NCBI GenBank assembly: GCA_963724535.1
Contig: CAVRVD010000017.1
Location: 124,001-188,000, forward strand
Source: JADJPO01 sp963724535
Lineage (GTDB): Bacteria; Actinomycetota; Actinomycetes; Actinomycetales; Kineosporiaceae
Direction: 5' to 3'
Length of the DNA: 64,000 nucleotides
The first letter of the stretch is position 1, and each line of letters starts with the position of its first letter. Under the pieces are notes generated by a model. It was not told the DNA's origin, did no database searches, and saw nothing but the letters and a program-made list of their open reading frames with translations. Position numbers and translations under genes: made by a program. Below are positions 9,671 through 16,638 of the stretch, piece after piece.

Positions 9671-10308
9671 CCGGCGTCCTCGTCGTCGACGACCACCCGA
9701 TCGTGCTGACCGGGCTCGCCGCGTTGATCGAGTCCGATCCGCAGCTGACGGTCGTCGGGACGGCGCGCTCGGTCGGCGAGGCACGGGCCCTGCCGGACGA
9801 CGCTCGGCCCGCCGTGGCCATCCTCGACCTGCAGCTGCCCGACGGCGATGGGATCAGCCTCGGGACCGAGCTTCGTCGGCGCTGGCCCGACGTCCGGGTG
9901 CTGATCCTGACCATGCACGCCGACGTGGCGACGGTGATCCAAGCCCTGGCCAGCGGGTTGAGCGGGTACCTGCTCAAGGACGCCGATCCGGAGGACGTGC
10001 TGGCTGCGGTGCATTCCGCCGCGCGTGGCGCGCTGGTCATCGGCCGGGGCGCGAGCGACGCGGTGGTCGCGGCAGCCAGCTCCGCGCCGCGCACCGATGC
10101 CCTCGCGGCGCTCGACGCCCGGGACCTCGAGCTGCTCGAGCTGCTGGTGGCGGGCCTGCCGACCTCGCAGATCGCCTCCCGTCTCTACCTGGCGCCCAAG
10201 ACGATCCGCAACCGGGTCTCGGAGCTGCTCGGCAAGCTCGAGGTGCGTTCGCGGGAGGATGCCGTGGCCCTTGCTCGTGCCGCCGGCCTCGACCGCCGGC
10301 CCAGGTAG
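9667..10308 (+). CDS. LuxR/NarL-type response regulator
   Basis: A 213-aa DNA-binding regulator, partner of the kinase just upstream, with which its GTG start overlaps by 4 nt. The receiver domain (1-120) has the acidic pair D8-D9, phospho-acceptor D54 in AILDLQLPDG, the switch Thr in ILTMHAD and Lys in LLKDADPE. The C-terminal LuxR helix-turn-helix (about 146-205) reads DLELLELLVAGLPTSQIA then LAPKTIRNRVSELLGKL. Its targets cannot be read from the sequence. Confidence 0.95.
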   Translation: MTGVLVVDDHPIVLTGLAALIESDPQLTVVGTARSVGEARALPDDARPAVAILDLQLPDGDGISLGTELRRRWPDVRVLILTMHADVATVIQALASGLSGYLLKDADPEDVLAAVHSAARGALVIGRGASDAVVAAASSAPRTDALAALDARDLELLELLVAGLPTSQIASRLYLAPKTIRNRVSELLGKLEVRSREDAVALARAAGLDRRPR

Positions 10309-10316
10309 CCTGGGCC
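10298..10316 (+). terminator. Perfect hairpin over the regulator stop codon
   Basis: GGCCCAGG, a three-base TAG loop, then CCTGGGCC: an 8-bp perfect stem whose loop is the stop codon of the response regulator. No T-tract follows. Likely the terminator of the two-component operon. Confidence 0.6.
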
Positions 10317-10404
10317 GCCCTCAGGGCTTGCCGACGCCCGACGTGATCTCCGTCGACGGCGCCGAGGTGGAGGATCGCTCGACGTTCGCCACCCCGCACG
10401 TGCC

Positions 10405-10830
10405 GCGATGAGCTCGTCGGACGCTGCCGCTTCCCGCTGGAACCGTCCCAGCTGCCCGCGCGCGTGCGCCGCCCGCAGGTGCTCGTGGGCTCGGTCGATC
10501 GGCCGGCGGTCCCACAGCGAGGGGTCCTGATCGGGAGCGGGACGAATCGTCCCTGCCGCTCCGCCCGGGCCAGGCGTGTGTGGGCACCAGTGAGCTGAGC
10601 ACGTCTGCGAGAGGCAGTGCCGCTGAGGGCAAGTCGACGCGTCTGCGGCCCGGTCGTCCCCCAGTCGATCGCGTCGGCACCGAGAACGCCCGGCCGATCT
10701 GTTCCGCGGTGAAGCCGGGCACCGTGTTGAGCATCAGGGGGTACGTACACCGCGATCGATCGCTGGGTGGGTACAGACCAGCATCTAGCTCGAGCCGCCG
10801 ATCGGGGATCGCGTCGACGTCGACCGCGTC
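10405..10830 (-). pseudogene. Remnant of an ECF sigma factor (SigI/DUF6596 type)
   Basis: Collinear scraps on the minus strand match ECF sigma factors of the RpoE/SigI type in different frames. IPDRRLEL corresponds to the usual IPDDRLRL. LMLNTVPGFTAEQIGRAFSV matches the sigma-4 helix (usually LTLR..GLTT.EIARAFLV). DQDPSLWDRRPID matches the C-terminal LDDQDRSLWD block. About 80 residues expected between the last two blocks are reduced to about 40, and frames change at least twice. A further helical scrap lies upstream near 10840-10990 (EEAIAEAREAFAADGR), which I cannot place. The gene is dead. Confidence 0.65.
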
Positions 10831-11052
10831 GACGTTGCACCAGCGCGTCCTGCACGCCGCCGATGGAGTGGGTCCGCTGAGCCTGGGCCTGCTCTGGCGC
10901 GCGGCCATCGGCAGCGAAGGCCTCCCGCGCCTCAGCAATCGCCTCCTCGCTGACCTCGCCGTCGGCCGGCTCCCGGTAGCCGAGCAGACGACGTCCACAT
11001 CGTCACCTACGGGACAGAATCCGAGGTGACCCGGCGCCTGTCGGCGGGCTCG

Positions 11053-11220
11053 TCACGGGGTGGCGCGAAGGCGGGGCCGCGGCAGGCTCGTCCGCTGCGC
11101 GCGGTAGCAGGGCCACACGGACCCGCAGACGACACAGAAGCCCTGCTGGCATTCGTGGGCGTGGGCGGTGCCGGCCCTCGTGGCCGGCCTGGCCAGCGTC
11201 ATGTTGGGCACGATGACCAT
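11053..11220 (-). CDS. Tiny Cys-rich protein, about 55 aa
   Basis: A short minus-strand frame containing HECQQGFCVVCGSVWPC, a pattern seen in small actinobacterial proteins with a C..C..WPC knuckle, likely metal-binding. GAGGAG sits directly before the ATG at 11220 and 9 nt before an in-frame GTG at 11211, so the true start may be 11211. It lies among pseudogenes and could itself be a fragment. No function can be assigned. Confidence 0.4.
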   Translation of the reverse strand: MVIVPNMTLARPATRAGTAHAHECQQGFCVVCGSVWPCYRAQRTSLPRPRLRATP

Positions 11221-11299
11221 CTCCTCTTCCGTCTGTGGTCCTTGGGGGAGTACCCCTGGTTGTTTCCACCTTCGCCCGCAGGGACATCGGGTACATCGG

Positions 11300-11340
11300 G
11301 GTGAACCCCCATGCCTGCGGGCCCCGCAGGGGGGAACACC
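11300..11340. repeat. Large imperfect palindrome
   Basis: Core CCTGCG-GGCCC-CGCAGG at 11314-11330, extended outward by CCCCC/GGGGG and by imperfect GGTGAAC/GAACACC arms, about 40 bp in all. It lies between the tiny Cys-rich ORF and the MFS remnant, and could be an operator or terminator. Confidence 0.5.
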
Positions 11341-11389
11341 GGAGCAACTCCCGTCAACCACCACCTGCAGGAGGGAGCTGCACCGGGGT

Positions 11390-11667
11390 CACGTACATCT
11401 GCTGACTGCATCTGGTCTTCGATCTCCGCTCCGGCGAGTAGCCCGAGCAGCAGCGGTGCGACCAGCAGGACCACCCGCAGGATCGAGCCGGCCAAGGCCG
11501 GCCCGAGGAGACCGCCGTGCCGAACGCGGCGTTGCTCAGCGCCAGGCCGGACGTGATCTCCGGCAAACGCGGGACGACGTGGCGAACGCTGCACAGTTGA
11601 GGAGGAACAGCAGCCCGACAGCCGTCCTGGCCCGATGCGCCGCGGCGTCCATCAGGGACGCGCTCAT
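11390..11667 (-). pseudogene. Remnant of an MFS transporter
   Basis: From an ATG at 11667 the frame reads MSASLMDAAAHRARTAVGLL, then a hydrophobic first helix. A frame change leads to RLPEITSGLALSNAAFGTAV, the typical first loop of MFS efflux/sugar permease-like transporters. Another shift gives GPALAGSILRVVLLVAPLLL and GLLAGAEIEDQMQ, which resembles a last helix and tail. So the N- and C-termini are joined with the middle lost. Dead gene. Confidence 0.6.
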
Positions 11668-11721
11668 GGACGCAGCGTGACCGCCGAGGCCAGCCTGAGC
11701 GGCATCACACCCACCCCTAGT

Positions 11722-11774
11722 GGGCGCTGCGTGACGTTGCGCCCCCCTGACGGGCGCTGCGTGACGTTGCGCCC
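11722..11774. repeat. Tandem palindromic element (two copies)
   Basis: Two identical 23-bp units at 11722-11744 and 11752-11774. Each has GGGCGC and GCGCCC arms around TGCGTGACGTT, with a period of 30 bp. It sits between the pseudogene cluster and the 3' end of the FKBP gene. It may be a REP-like mobile palindrome or a bidirectional terminator. No further copy was noticed in this window. Confidence 0.75.
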
Positions 11775-11790
11775 ACTCCGCCGGCGGGGA

Positions 11791-12177
11791 TCAGGACACC
11801 GCGACCAGGTCGACGACGAAGATCAGGGTCTCGTTCGGCCCGATCGCCTGCCCGGCCCCCCGGTTGCCGTAGGCCAGGTCCGGCGGGATGACCAGACGGC
11901 GCCGTCCGCCGACCCGCATGCCCACGATGCCCTGGTCCCAGCCGGGGATGACCTGGCCGACCCCGAGCCGGAAGTCCAACGGTCGTCCTCGGCTCCAGGA
12001 GGCGTCGAACTCCTCGCCGGTGGAGAAGGACACGCCGACGTAGTGGGCGGTGACGGTCCGACCGGCCTCGGCGTGCGGCCCCGTGCCCTCGATCTCGTCG
12101 ACGATCTCCAGCTCGGACGGCGGCTCGCCGCCGGGGAAGTCGATCTCGGGGCGGTCGCGGTCGGTGGGCAGCTGCAT
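11791..12177 (-). CDS. FKBP-type peptidyl-prolyl isomerase, 128 aa
   Basis: A cytosolic prolyl isomerase with a single FKBP domain covering almost the whole protein. Diagnostic parts are VTAHYVGV, EEFDASWSRG, VIPGWDQGIVGMRVGGRRRL and the LIFVVDLVAV end. The ATG at 12177 is preferred because AAAGG stands 8 nt before it; a GTG lies three codons earlier. It follows the lipoprotein FKBP gene on the same strand by 24 nt, and FKBP genes next to pafA are common in actinobacteria. Confidence 0.93.
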   Translation of the reverse strand: MQLPTDRDRPEIDFPGGEPPSELEIVDEIEGTGPHAEAGRTVTAHYVGVSFSTGEEFDASWSRGRPLDFRLGVGQVIPGWDQGIVGMRVGGRRRLVIPPDLAYGNRGAGQAIGPNETLIFVVDLVAVS

Positions 12178-12201
12178 CAGGGTCACCTTTCGGGGTGGGG
12201 G

Positions 12202-13143
12202 TCAGGTGGCGTCGAGGATGTCGACGACGAACACGAGGGTGTCGGTGCCCTCGATGTTCGACTCCGGCTTGCCCTCAGCGCCGTAGCCGTCGTCCGGGGG
12301 GATCACCAGCAGGACCTGGCTGCCGACGGTCTGGCCGACCAGGCCACGGTCCCAGCCGCTGATCACCCGGCCGGTGCCGATGGCGAACGACGGCGGGGTC
12401 GGCAGACCCCAGGAGGAGTCGAACTGCTTGCCGCCGCGCCAGATCACCCCGAGGTACTGCACGGTGATCTGCTGACCGCGGGCCACTTTGGCGCCCTTGC
12501 CGGCGATCAGCGGCTGGACGACGAGGCTGCTCGGTGGGGCGGACTTCGGCAAGCTGATCGTGGGCTTGCCGTTCTGGTCCAGCTTCACGGTCGGCAGCCC
12601 GGCCTTGGGCTTGACCGGGCTCCCGCTGGCCCGGGTCAGCGGCTGCTTCGCCTCCTTGAGGTCGACGACCAGCACGATCGTGTCGGTCGGCCCGATCCCG
12701 GCGGCCGGCATGCCGTCCAGCCCGAAGCCCTTGGCCGGGGGCACCGCGATCAGGACCCGCGACCCGACGGGGGTGCCGACCAGTCCGTCGACGAGGCCCG
12801 GCAGGTTGTAGGTGGAGTCGAGCACGAAGCTGGTCGGACGCTTGCCGAAGGTGGTGTCGAACTCGACCCCATCGGTGCCGTTGACCCCGACGTAGTCGAT
12901 GGTGACCCGTTGCCCGGCCGCTGCCTTCGGGCCGGTCCCGGCCGACAGCACCTTCCGCTGGGTCTGGCTCACCGACAGCGGGGTGGGGACCGTGACCTCG
13001 GGCTTGGCGTCCTTCCCCCCGGTGACCTCCACCTGGTCGACGGAGATACTGGGGACGACGGTGTCGGGTGCCGGGGCGGACGTCGACTCGGTGCACCCGG
13101 TGAGGGCCAGCAGCGCGGCCAGGAGCACGATCAAGGCACGCAT
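12202..13143 (-). CDS. Double FKBP-domain lipoprotein, 313 aa
   Basis: An exported prolyl isomerase likely helping proteins fold outside the membrane. The signal peptide MRALIVLLAALLALTGC ends in a lipobox LTGC, so the mature protein is lipid-anchored at Cys17. Two FKBP domains follow, about residues 55-165 (TIDYVGVNGTDGVEFDTTF, then LVDGLVGTPVGSRVLI) and 205-313 (QYLGVIWRGGKQFDSSW, VISGWDRGLVGQ). The active-site aromatic residues look changed in the first domain, so it may be weak or inactive. The start is supported by a TAGGCT hexamer 8 nt upstream (leaderless-type). Confidence 0.93.
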   Translation of the reverse strand: MRALIVLLAALLALTGCTESTSAPAPDTVVPSISVDQVEVTGGKDAKPEVTVPTPLSVSQTQRKVLSAGTGPKAAAGQRVTIDYVGVNGTDGVEFDTTFGKRPTSFVLDSTYNLPGLVDGLVGTPVGSRVLIAVPPAKGFGLDGMPAAGIGPTDTIVLVVDLKEAKQPLTRASGSPVKPKAGLPTVKLDQNGKPTISLPKSAPPSSLVVQPLIAGKGAKVARGQQITVQYLGVIWRGGKQFDSSWGLPTPPSFAIGTGRVISGWDRGLVGQTVGSQVLLVIPPDDGYGAEGKPESNIEGTDTLVFVVDILDAT

Positions 13144-13151
13144 GATGCGCC

Positions 13152-13157
13152 AGCCTA
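13152..13157 (-). promoter_or_regulatory. -10 hexamer TAGGCT, leaderless start of FKBP lipoprotein
   Basis: TAGGCT ends 8 nt before the ATG at 13143, and no Shine-Dalgarno is present. A 7-bp inverted repeat (13161-13167 with 13193-13199) just upstream may terminate pafA. Confidence 0.5.
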
Positions 13158-13213
13158 ACCCCGGTGCACCCGGCTCACCGCATCCGCATGGCGCACCGGC
13201 GCCGGGGCCTGGG

Positions 13214-14575
13214 TCACATGCTCTGGATCAGTCGTTCGACCCGTTCGTCGACCGAGCGGAACGGGTCCTTGCACAGCACCGTCCGTTGGGCCTGGTCGTT
13301 GAGCTTGAGGTGCACCCAGTCCACCGTGAAGTCGCGGCGGCGCTCCTGAGCCCGGCGGACGAAGTCGCCGCGGAGCTTGGCCCGGGTGGTCTGCGGCGGT
13401 ACCGCGGTCGCCTCGAACACCTCGATGTCGGCGGTCACCCGTTCGGCCAGGCCGCGGCGCATCATCAGGTAGTGCAGGCCCCGCTCGCGGTGGATGTCGT
13501 GGTAGGCCAGGTCCAGGCGGGCCACCCGGGGCGAGGACAGCGGTAGGTCGTGGCGGCCACGGTAACGCTCCACCAGCCGGTGCTTGATCACCCAGTCGAT
13601 CTCTCGGTCGACCAGGGACAGGTCACCGGTCTCGACGGCCCGCAACCCCCGCTCCCACAGGTCGAGCACCCGCTTGACCACATCGGTGTGCAGCCCGCGG
13701 GAGTCGACGAAGTCCTTGGCCCGCTCCAAGTAGTCGGTCTGGATCTCCAGGGCGCTCGCCTCCCGGCCGTTGGCCAGGCGCACCCGGCGGCGTCCGGTCA
13801 GGTCATGGCTGACCTCGCGGATCGCCCGGATCGGGTTCTCCAGGGTGTGGTCGCGCAGCACCACTCCGGCCTCGATCATCCGCAGCACCAGGTCGGTGGC
13901 GCCCACCTTGAGCAGAGTGGTGGTCTCGGACATGTTCGAGTCGCCGACGATGACGTGCAGCCGCCGGTAGCGCTCGGCGTCGGCGTGCGGCTCGTCCCGG
14001 GTGTTGATGATCGGGCGGGACCGCGTCGTGGCGCTGGAGACGCCCTCCCAGATGTGGTCGGCCCGCTGGGACAGGCAGAACACCGCACCGCGTGGGGTCT
14101 GCAGCACCTTGCCCGCCCCAACCACGAGCTGACGGGTGACCAGGAACGGGATCAACACGTCGGAGAGCCGGCCGAACTCGCCGTGCCGGCTGACCAGGTA
14201 GTTCTCGTGGCAGCCGTAGGAGTTGCCGGCAGAGTCGGTGTTGTTCTTGAACAGGAACACCTCGCCGGCGATGCCCTCCTCGTGCAGGCGGCGCTCGGCG
14301 TCCACCAGCAGGCCTTCGAGGATCCGCTCCCCCGCCTTGTCGTGCACGACGAGCTGGCGCACGTCGTCGCACTCGGGGGTGGCGTACTCGGGGTGGGAGC
14401 CGACGTCCAGGTACAGCCGGGCTCCGTTGCGCAGGAAGACGTTGCTGGACCGGCCCCAGGAGACCACCTTGCGGAACAGGTAGCGCGCCACTTCGTCCGG
14501 GGACAGCTTGCGTTGGCCCTCGAAGGCACAGGTGACCCCGAACTCGGTCTCGATCCCGAAGATCCGGCGGTCCAT
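13214..14575 (-). CDS. pafA: Pup-protein ligase PafA
   Basis: PafA uses ATP to join the C-terminal Glu of Pup to substrate lysines, marking proteins for the proteasome. The 453-aa length fits. The N-terminal RRIFGIETEFGV strand holds the metal/ATP Glu residues. Further conserved blocks are FLRNGARLYLDVGSHPEYATPEC, FLFKNNTDSAGNSYGCHENYL, RPIINTRDEPHADAERYRRLH and DSNMSETTTLLKVG; the C-terminal Pup-binding domain follows. It lies 32 nt after prcA on the same strand. GGAGG is only 1 nt from the ATG, too close to work, whereas TAGAGT 6 nt upstream suggests a leaderless message, so pafA probably has its own promoter. Confidence 0.98.
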   Translation of the reverse strand: MDRRIFGIETEFGVTCAFEGQRKLSPDEVARYLFRKVVSWGRSSNVFLRNGARLYLDVGSHPEYATPECDDVRQLVVHDKAGERILEGLLVDAERRLHEEGIAGEVFLFKNNTDSAGNSYGCHENYLVSRHGEFGRLSDVLIPFLVTRQLVVGAGKVLQTPRGAVFCLSQRADHIWEGVSSATTRSRPIINTRDEPHADAERYRRLHVIVGDSNMSETTTLLKVGATDLVLRMIEAGVVLRDHTLENPIRAIREVSHDLTGRRRVRLANGREASALEIQTDYLERAKDFVDSRGLHTDVVKRVLDLWERGLRAVETGDLSLVDREIDWVIKHRLVERYRGRHDLPLSSPRVARLDLAYHDIHRERGLHYLMMRRGLAERVTADIEVFEATAVPPQTTRAKLRGDFVRRAQERRRDFTVDWVHLKLNDQAQRTVLCKDPFRSVDERVERLIQSM

Positions 14576-14581
14576 GCCTCC

Positions 14582-14587
14582 ACTCTA
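14582..14587 (-). promoter_or_regulatory. -10 hexamer TAGAGT, leaderless start of pafA
   Basis: TAGAGT ends 6 nt before the pafA ATG, inside the 32-nt prcA-pafA gap. Confidence 0.55.
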
Positions 14588-14607
14588 GGTGGCGGCCGTC
14601 GAAACCC

Positions 14608-15537
14608 CTACGGCTCGTCGTCCTCCGGTCCCGACGGATCGGGTGACGACCCCGGTTGGGTCGTGTCCGGTTCGGTCGGGTCCGGCTCGGTCACCTCCGG
14701 CGGTGCGCCGCCGGGTGCGACGCTCTCGGCCTGGGTGCTGCCCGGCTCGGCGCCACGCGGTCCGCCGGCCTCGCCGGTGAGGGTGTCGTGCAGGCCCGGC
14801 CGCGCGTCGTCGGTGTGCGGGGCGTCGGTGATCGGGTCTCCCGGGGTGAGCAGCCGGTCCAGGAGGTGACCGGCGAGCCGGCGGAACGCCCGGCGAGGAC
14901 GCTGGCGGTCCAGGATCGCCACCTCGAGCTGCTCGGCCGTCAGGGTGCGATCGGTGCTGGTGACCGGGTCCCGGGCCAGCAGCCCGACGGCCAGGGCGAG
15001 CACCTCCGCCAGGGTCATCCCCGGCCGCCAGCCCTCCTGGAGGCCAGCGGTGATCTGCTCGGCCTGCCCGCCCATGGCCACGAACGGGCCCTCGTCGCCC
15101 ACCGAGCCGTCATAGGTCAACCGGAAGATCTGGTCCCGCTCCGCCGTGGCACCCACCTCGGCGACGGCGATCTCCACCTCGAGCGGCTTCGGCTCGGTGG
15201 TGAAGACCGCACCGAGGGTCTGCGCATAGGCGTTGGCCAGGCCCCGGGCGGTGACGTCGCTTCGGTCGTAGGAGTAGCCGCGCAGGTCGGCGTAGCGGAC
15301 GCCGGCCACCCGCAGGTTCTCGAACTCGTTGTACTTGCCCACCGCGGCGAAGGCGATCCGGTCGTAGATCTCACTGATCTTGTGCAGGGACCGGGACGGG
15401 TTCTCGGCGACGAAGGCGATCCCCCCCTCGTAGCCGAGAACCACCACGGGCCGACCGCGGGCGATGTTGCGCCGGGCGTAGTCCGCCCGGTCCTTCATGA
15501 TCTGCTCGGGCGAGGCGTAGTAGGGCGGCATGGTCAT
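14608..15537 (-). CDS. prcA: Proteasome alpha subunit PrcA
   Basis: Forms the outer rings of the 20S proteasome and gates substrate entry. The N-terminal gate MTMPPYYASPEQIMKDRADY is followed by the alpha-type core (ARRNIARGRPVVVLGYEGGI, then AENPSRSLHKISEIYDRIAF). At 309 aa it is longer than usual: after about residue 245 there is a Pro/Thr/Glu/Asp-rich disordered tail ending GPEDDEP. The ATG overlaps the prcB stop (ATGA), so the subunits are co-translated. Sure of identity; the function of the tail is unknown. Confidence 0.97.
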   Translation of the reverse strand: MTMPPYYASPEQIMKDRADYARRNIARGRPVVVLGYEGGIAFVAENPSRSLHKISEIYDRIAFAAVGKYNEFENLRVAGVRYADLRGYSYDRSDVTARGLANAYAQTLGAVFTTEPKPLEVEIAVAEVGATAERDQIFRLTYDGSVGDEGPFVAMGGQAEQITAGLQEGWRPGMTLAEVLALAVGLLARDPVTSTDRTLTAEQLEVAILDRQRPRRAFRRLAGHLLDRLLTPGDPITDAPHTDDARPGLHDTLTGEAGGPRGAEPGSTQAESVAPGGAPPEVTEPDPTEPDTTQPGSSPDPSGPEDDEP

Positions 15538-16382
15538 CGGGTACCACGCTCCTGCAGCAACCGGTCCACCGCCGCGGCCAGCCGGTCGTCGTCCACCCGG
15601 TGGTAGCCGGACTCGTCCACGATCGCGACCACCGGGTAGATCCGGCGGCGCTGGTCGGGGCCACCGGTGGCGGCGTCGTCCTCGGCGGCGTCGACCAGCG
15701 ACTCGAGCGCGATGTCGACGGCGGCGTCCGCGGTCAGCCCCGGCTCCCAGCGCTTCTTCAACGTGCCCCGGGCGAACAGCGAGCCTGAGCCGACGCTGTG
15801 ATGGTCGCGTTCCTCGTACCGGCCGCCGGTGACGTCGTAGGAGAAGATCCGCCCGGTGCGGTGGTCGATGTCGTAGCCGGCGAGCAGCGGGACGACGGCC
15901 AGGCCCTGCATCGCCATCCCGAGGTTGCCGCGGATCATGGTGGCGAGCCGGTTCGCCTTGCCGTCCAGGGACAGCAGCGCCCCCTCGATCTTCTCGTAGT
16001 GCTCCAGCTCGACCTGGAACAGCCGGACCATCTCCACGGCCACCCCGGCGGTGCCGGCGATCCCGACGCAGGAGTACTCGTCGGCCGGAAAGACCTTCTC
16101 CATCTCCCGGTGAGCGATGAGGTTGCCCATGGTGGCCCGCCGGTCCCCGGCCATCACCACGCCGCCGTCGAAGGTCAGTGCGACGATCGTGGTGGCGTGT
16201 GGCAGCTCAGGCATCGTCCCGGCCGCGACCGAGAGCGCGGCCTGGCCACGGCGTCCGGGTAGCAGTCCCGGTGAGTAGGCGTCGAGGAACTCGGTGAACG
16301 AGGATGACCCGGACGATGTGAACGCCGCGGGCAGTCGGCCCGCGGCGTCCGCACCGGCGCCGGTGTCCGTGCGTGGTGTCAC
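15534..16382 (-). CDS. prcB: Proteasome beta subunit PrcB
   Basis: The catalytic subunit of the proteasome, an N-terminal-nucleophile threonine protease. It starts at GTG 16382, overlapping the pup stop. A 63-residue propeptide ends LPHA; cleavage exposes Thr64 of TTIVALTFDGGVVMAGDRRA. Catalytic Asp (AGDRR) and Lys (EKVFPADEYS) are present, as are SVGSGSLFARGTLKK and ATGGPDQRRRIYPVV. Length 282 aa. Co-expressed with pup and prcA through 4-nt overlaps. Confidence 0.97.
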   Translation of the reverse strand: MTPRTDTGAGADAAGRLPAAFTSSGSSSFTEFLDAYSPGLLPGRRGQAALSVAAGTMPELPHATTIVALTFDGGVVMAGDRRATMGNLIAHREMEKVFPADEYSCVGIAGTAGVAVEMVRLFQVELEHYEKIEGALLSLDGKANRLATMIRGNLGMAMQGLAVVPLLAGYDIDHRTGRIFSYDVTGGRYEERDHHSVGSGSLFARGTLKKRWEPGLTADAAVDIALESLVDAAEDDAATGGPDQRRRIYPVVAIVDESGYHRVDDDRLAAAVDRLLQERGTR

Positions 16383-16570
16383 TGCCCACCCTTCTGAACA
16401 AAGCCCTTGACGAACTCCTCGGCATTGGTCTCCAGCACGTCGTCGATCTCGTCGAGGATCGCGTCGACGTCGTCGTCCTTGACCTGCGCCTGGCCCGCCG
16501 ACGGTGGTGGTGGCGCGTCCTCCGGCTCGCCGTCCCGCCCGCGAGGTTCCTTCTGCTCCTGACCGGCCAT
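16379..16570 (-). CDS. pup: Prokaryotic ubiquitin-like protein Pup
   Basis: A 63-residue intrinsically disordered tag. It starts MAGQEQKEPRGRDG, has the helix that binds the Mpa coiled coil (VDAILDEIDDVLETNAEEFV) and ends GGQ. The C-terminal Gln must be deamidated by Dop before PafA can use it. A strong AAGGAGG lies 8 nt before the ATG at 16570. It sits between dop and prcB, the standard order. Confidence 0.98.
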   Translation of the reverse strand: MAGQEQKEPRGRDGEPEDAPPPPSAGQAQVKDDDVDAILDEIDDVLETNAEEFVKGFVQKGGQ

Positions 16571-16638
16571 GTCTTTCCTCCTTCGCCGCCCTGCTGGAGA
16601 TCCTAGGCGTCCGGGCGCCGGCGCGCCGACGGGTGGGG

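Noticed and set aside
11635..13158. Long plus-strand frame across the FKBP genes
   Set aside because: Antisense shadow of two clear FKBP proteins on the minus strand.
15534..16382. Ala instead of Gly before the catalytic Thr of PrcB as an anomaly
   Set aside because: The HATT form appears, as I recall, in other actinobacterial PrcB proteins, and all catalytic residues are present.
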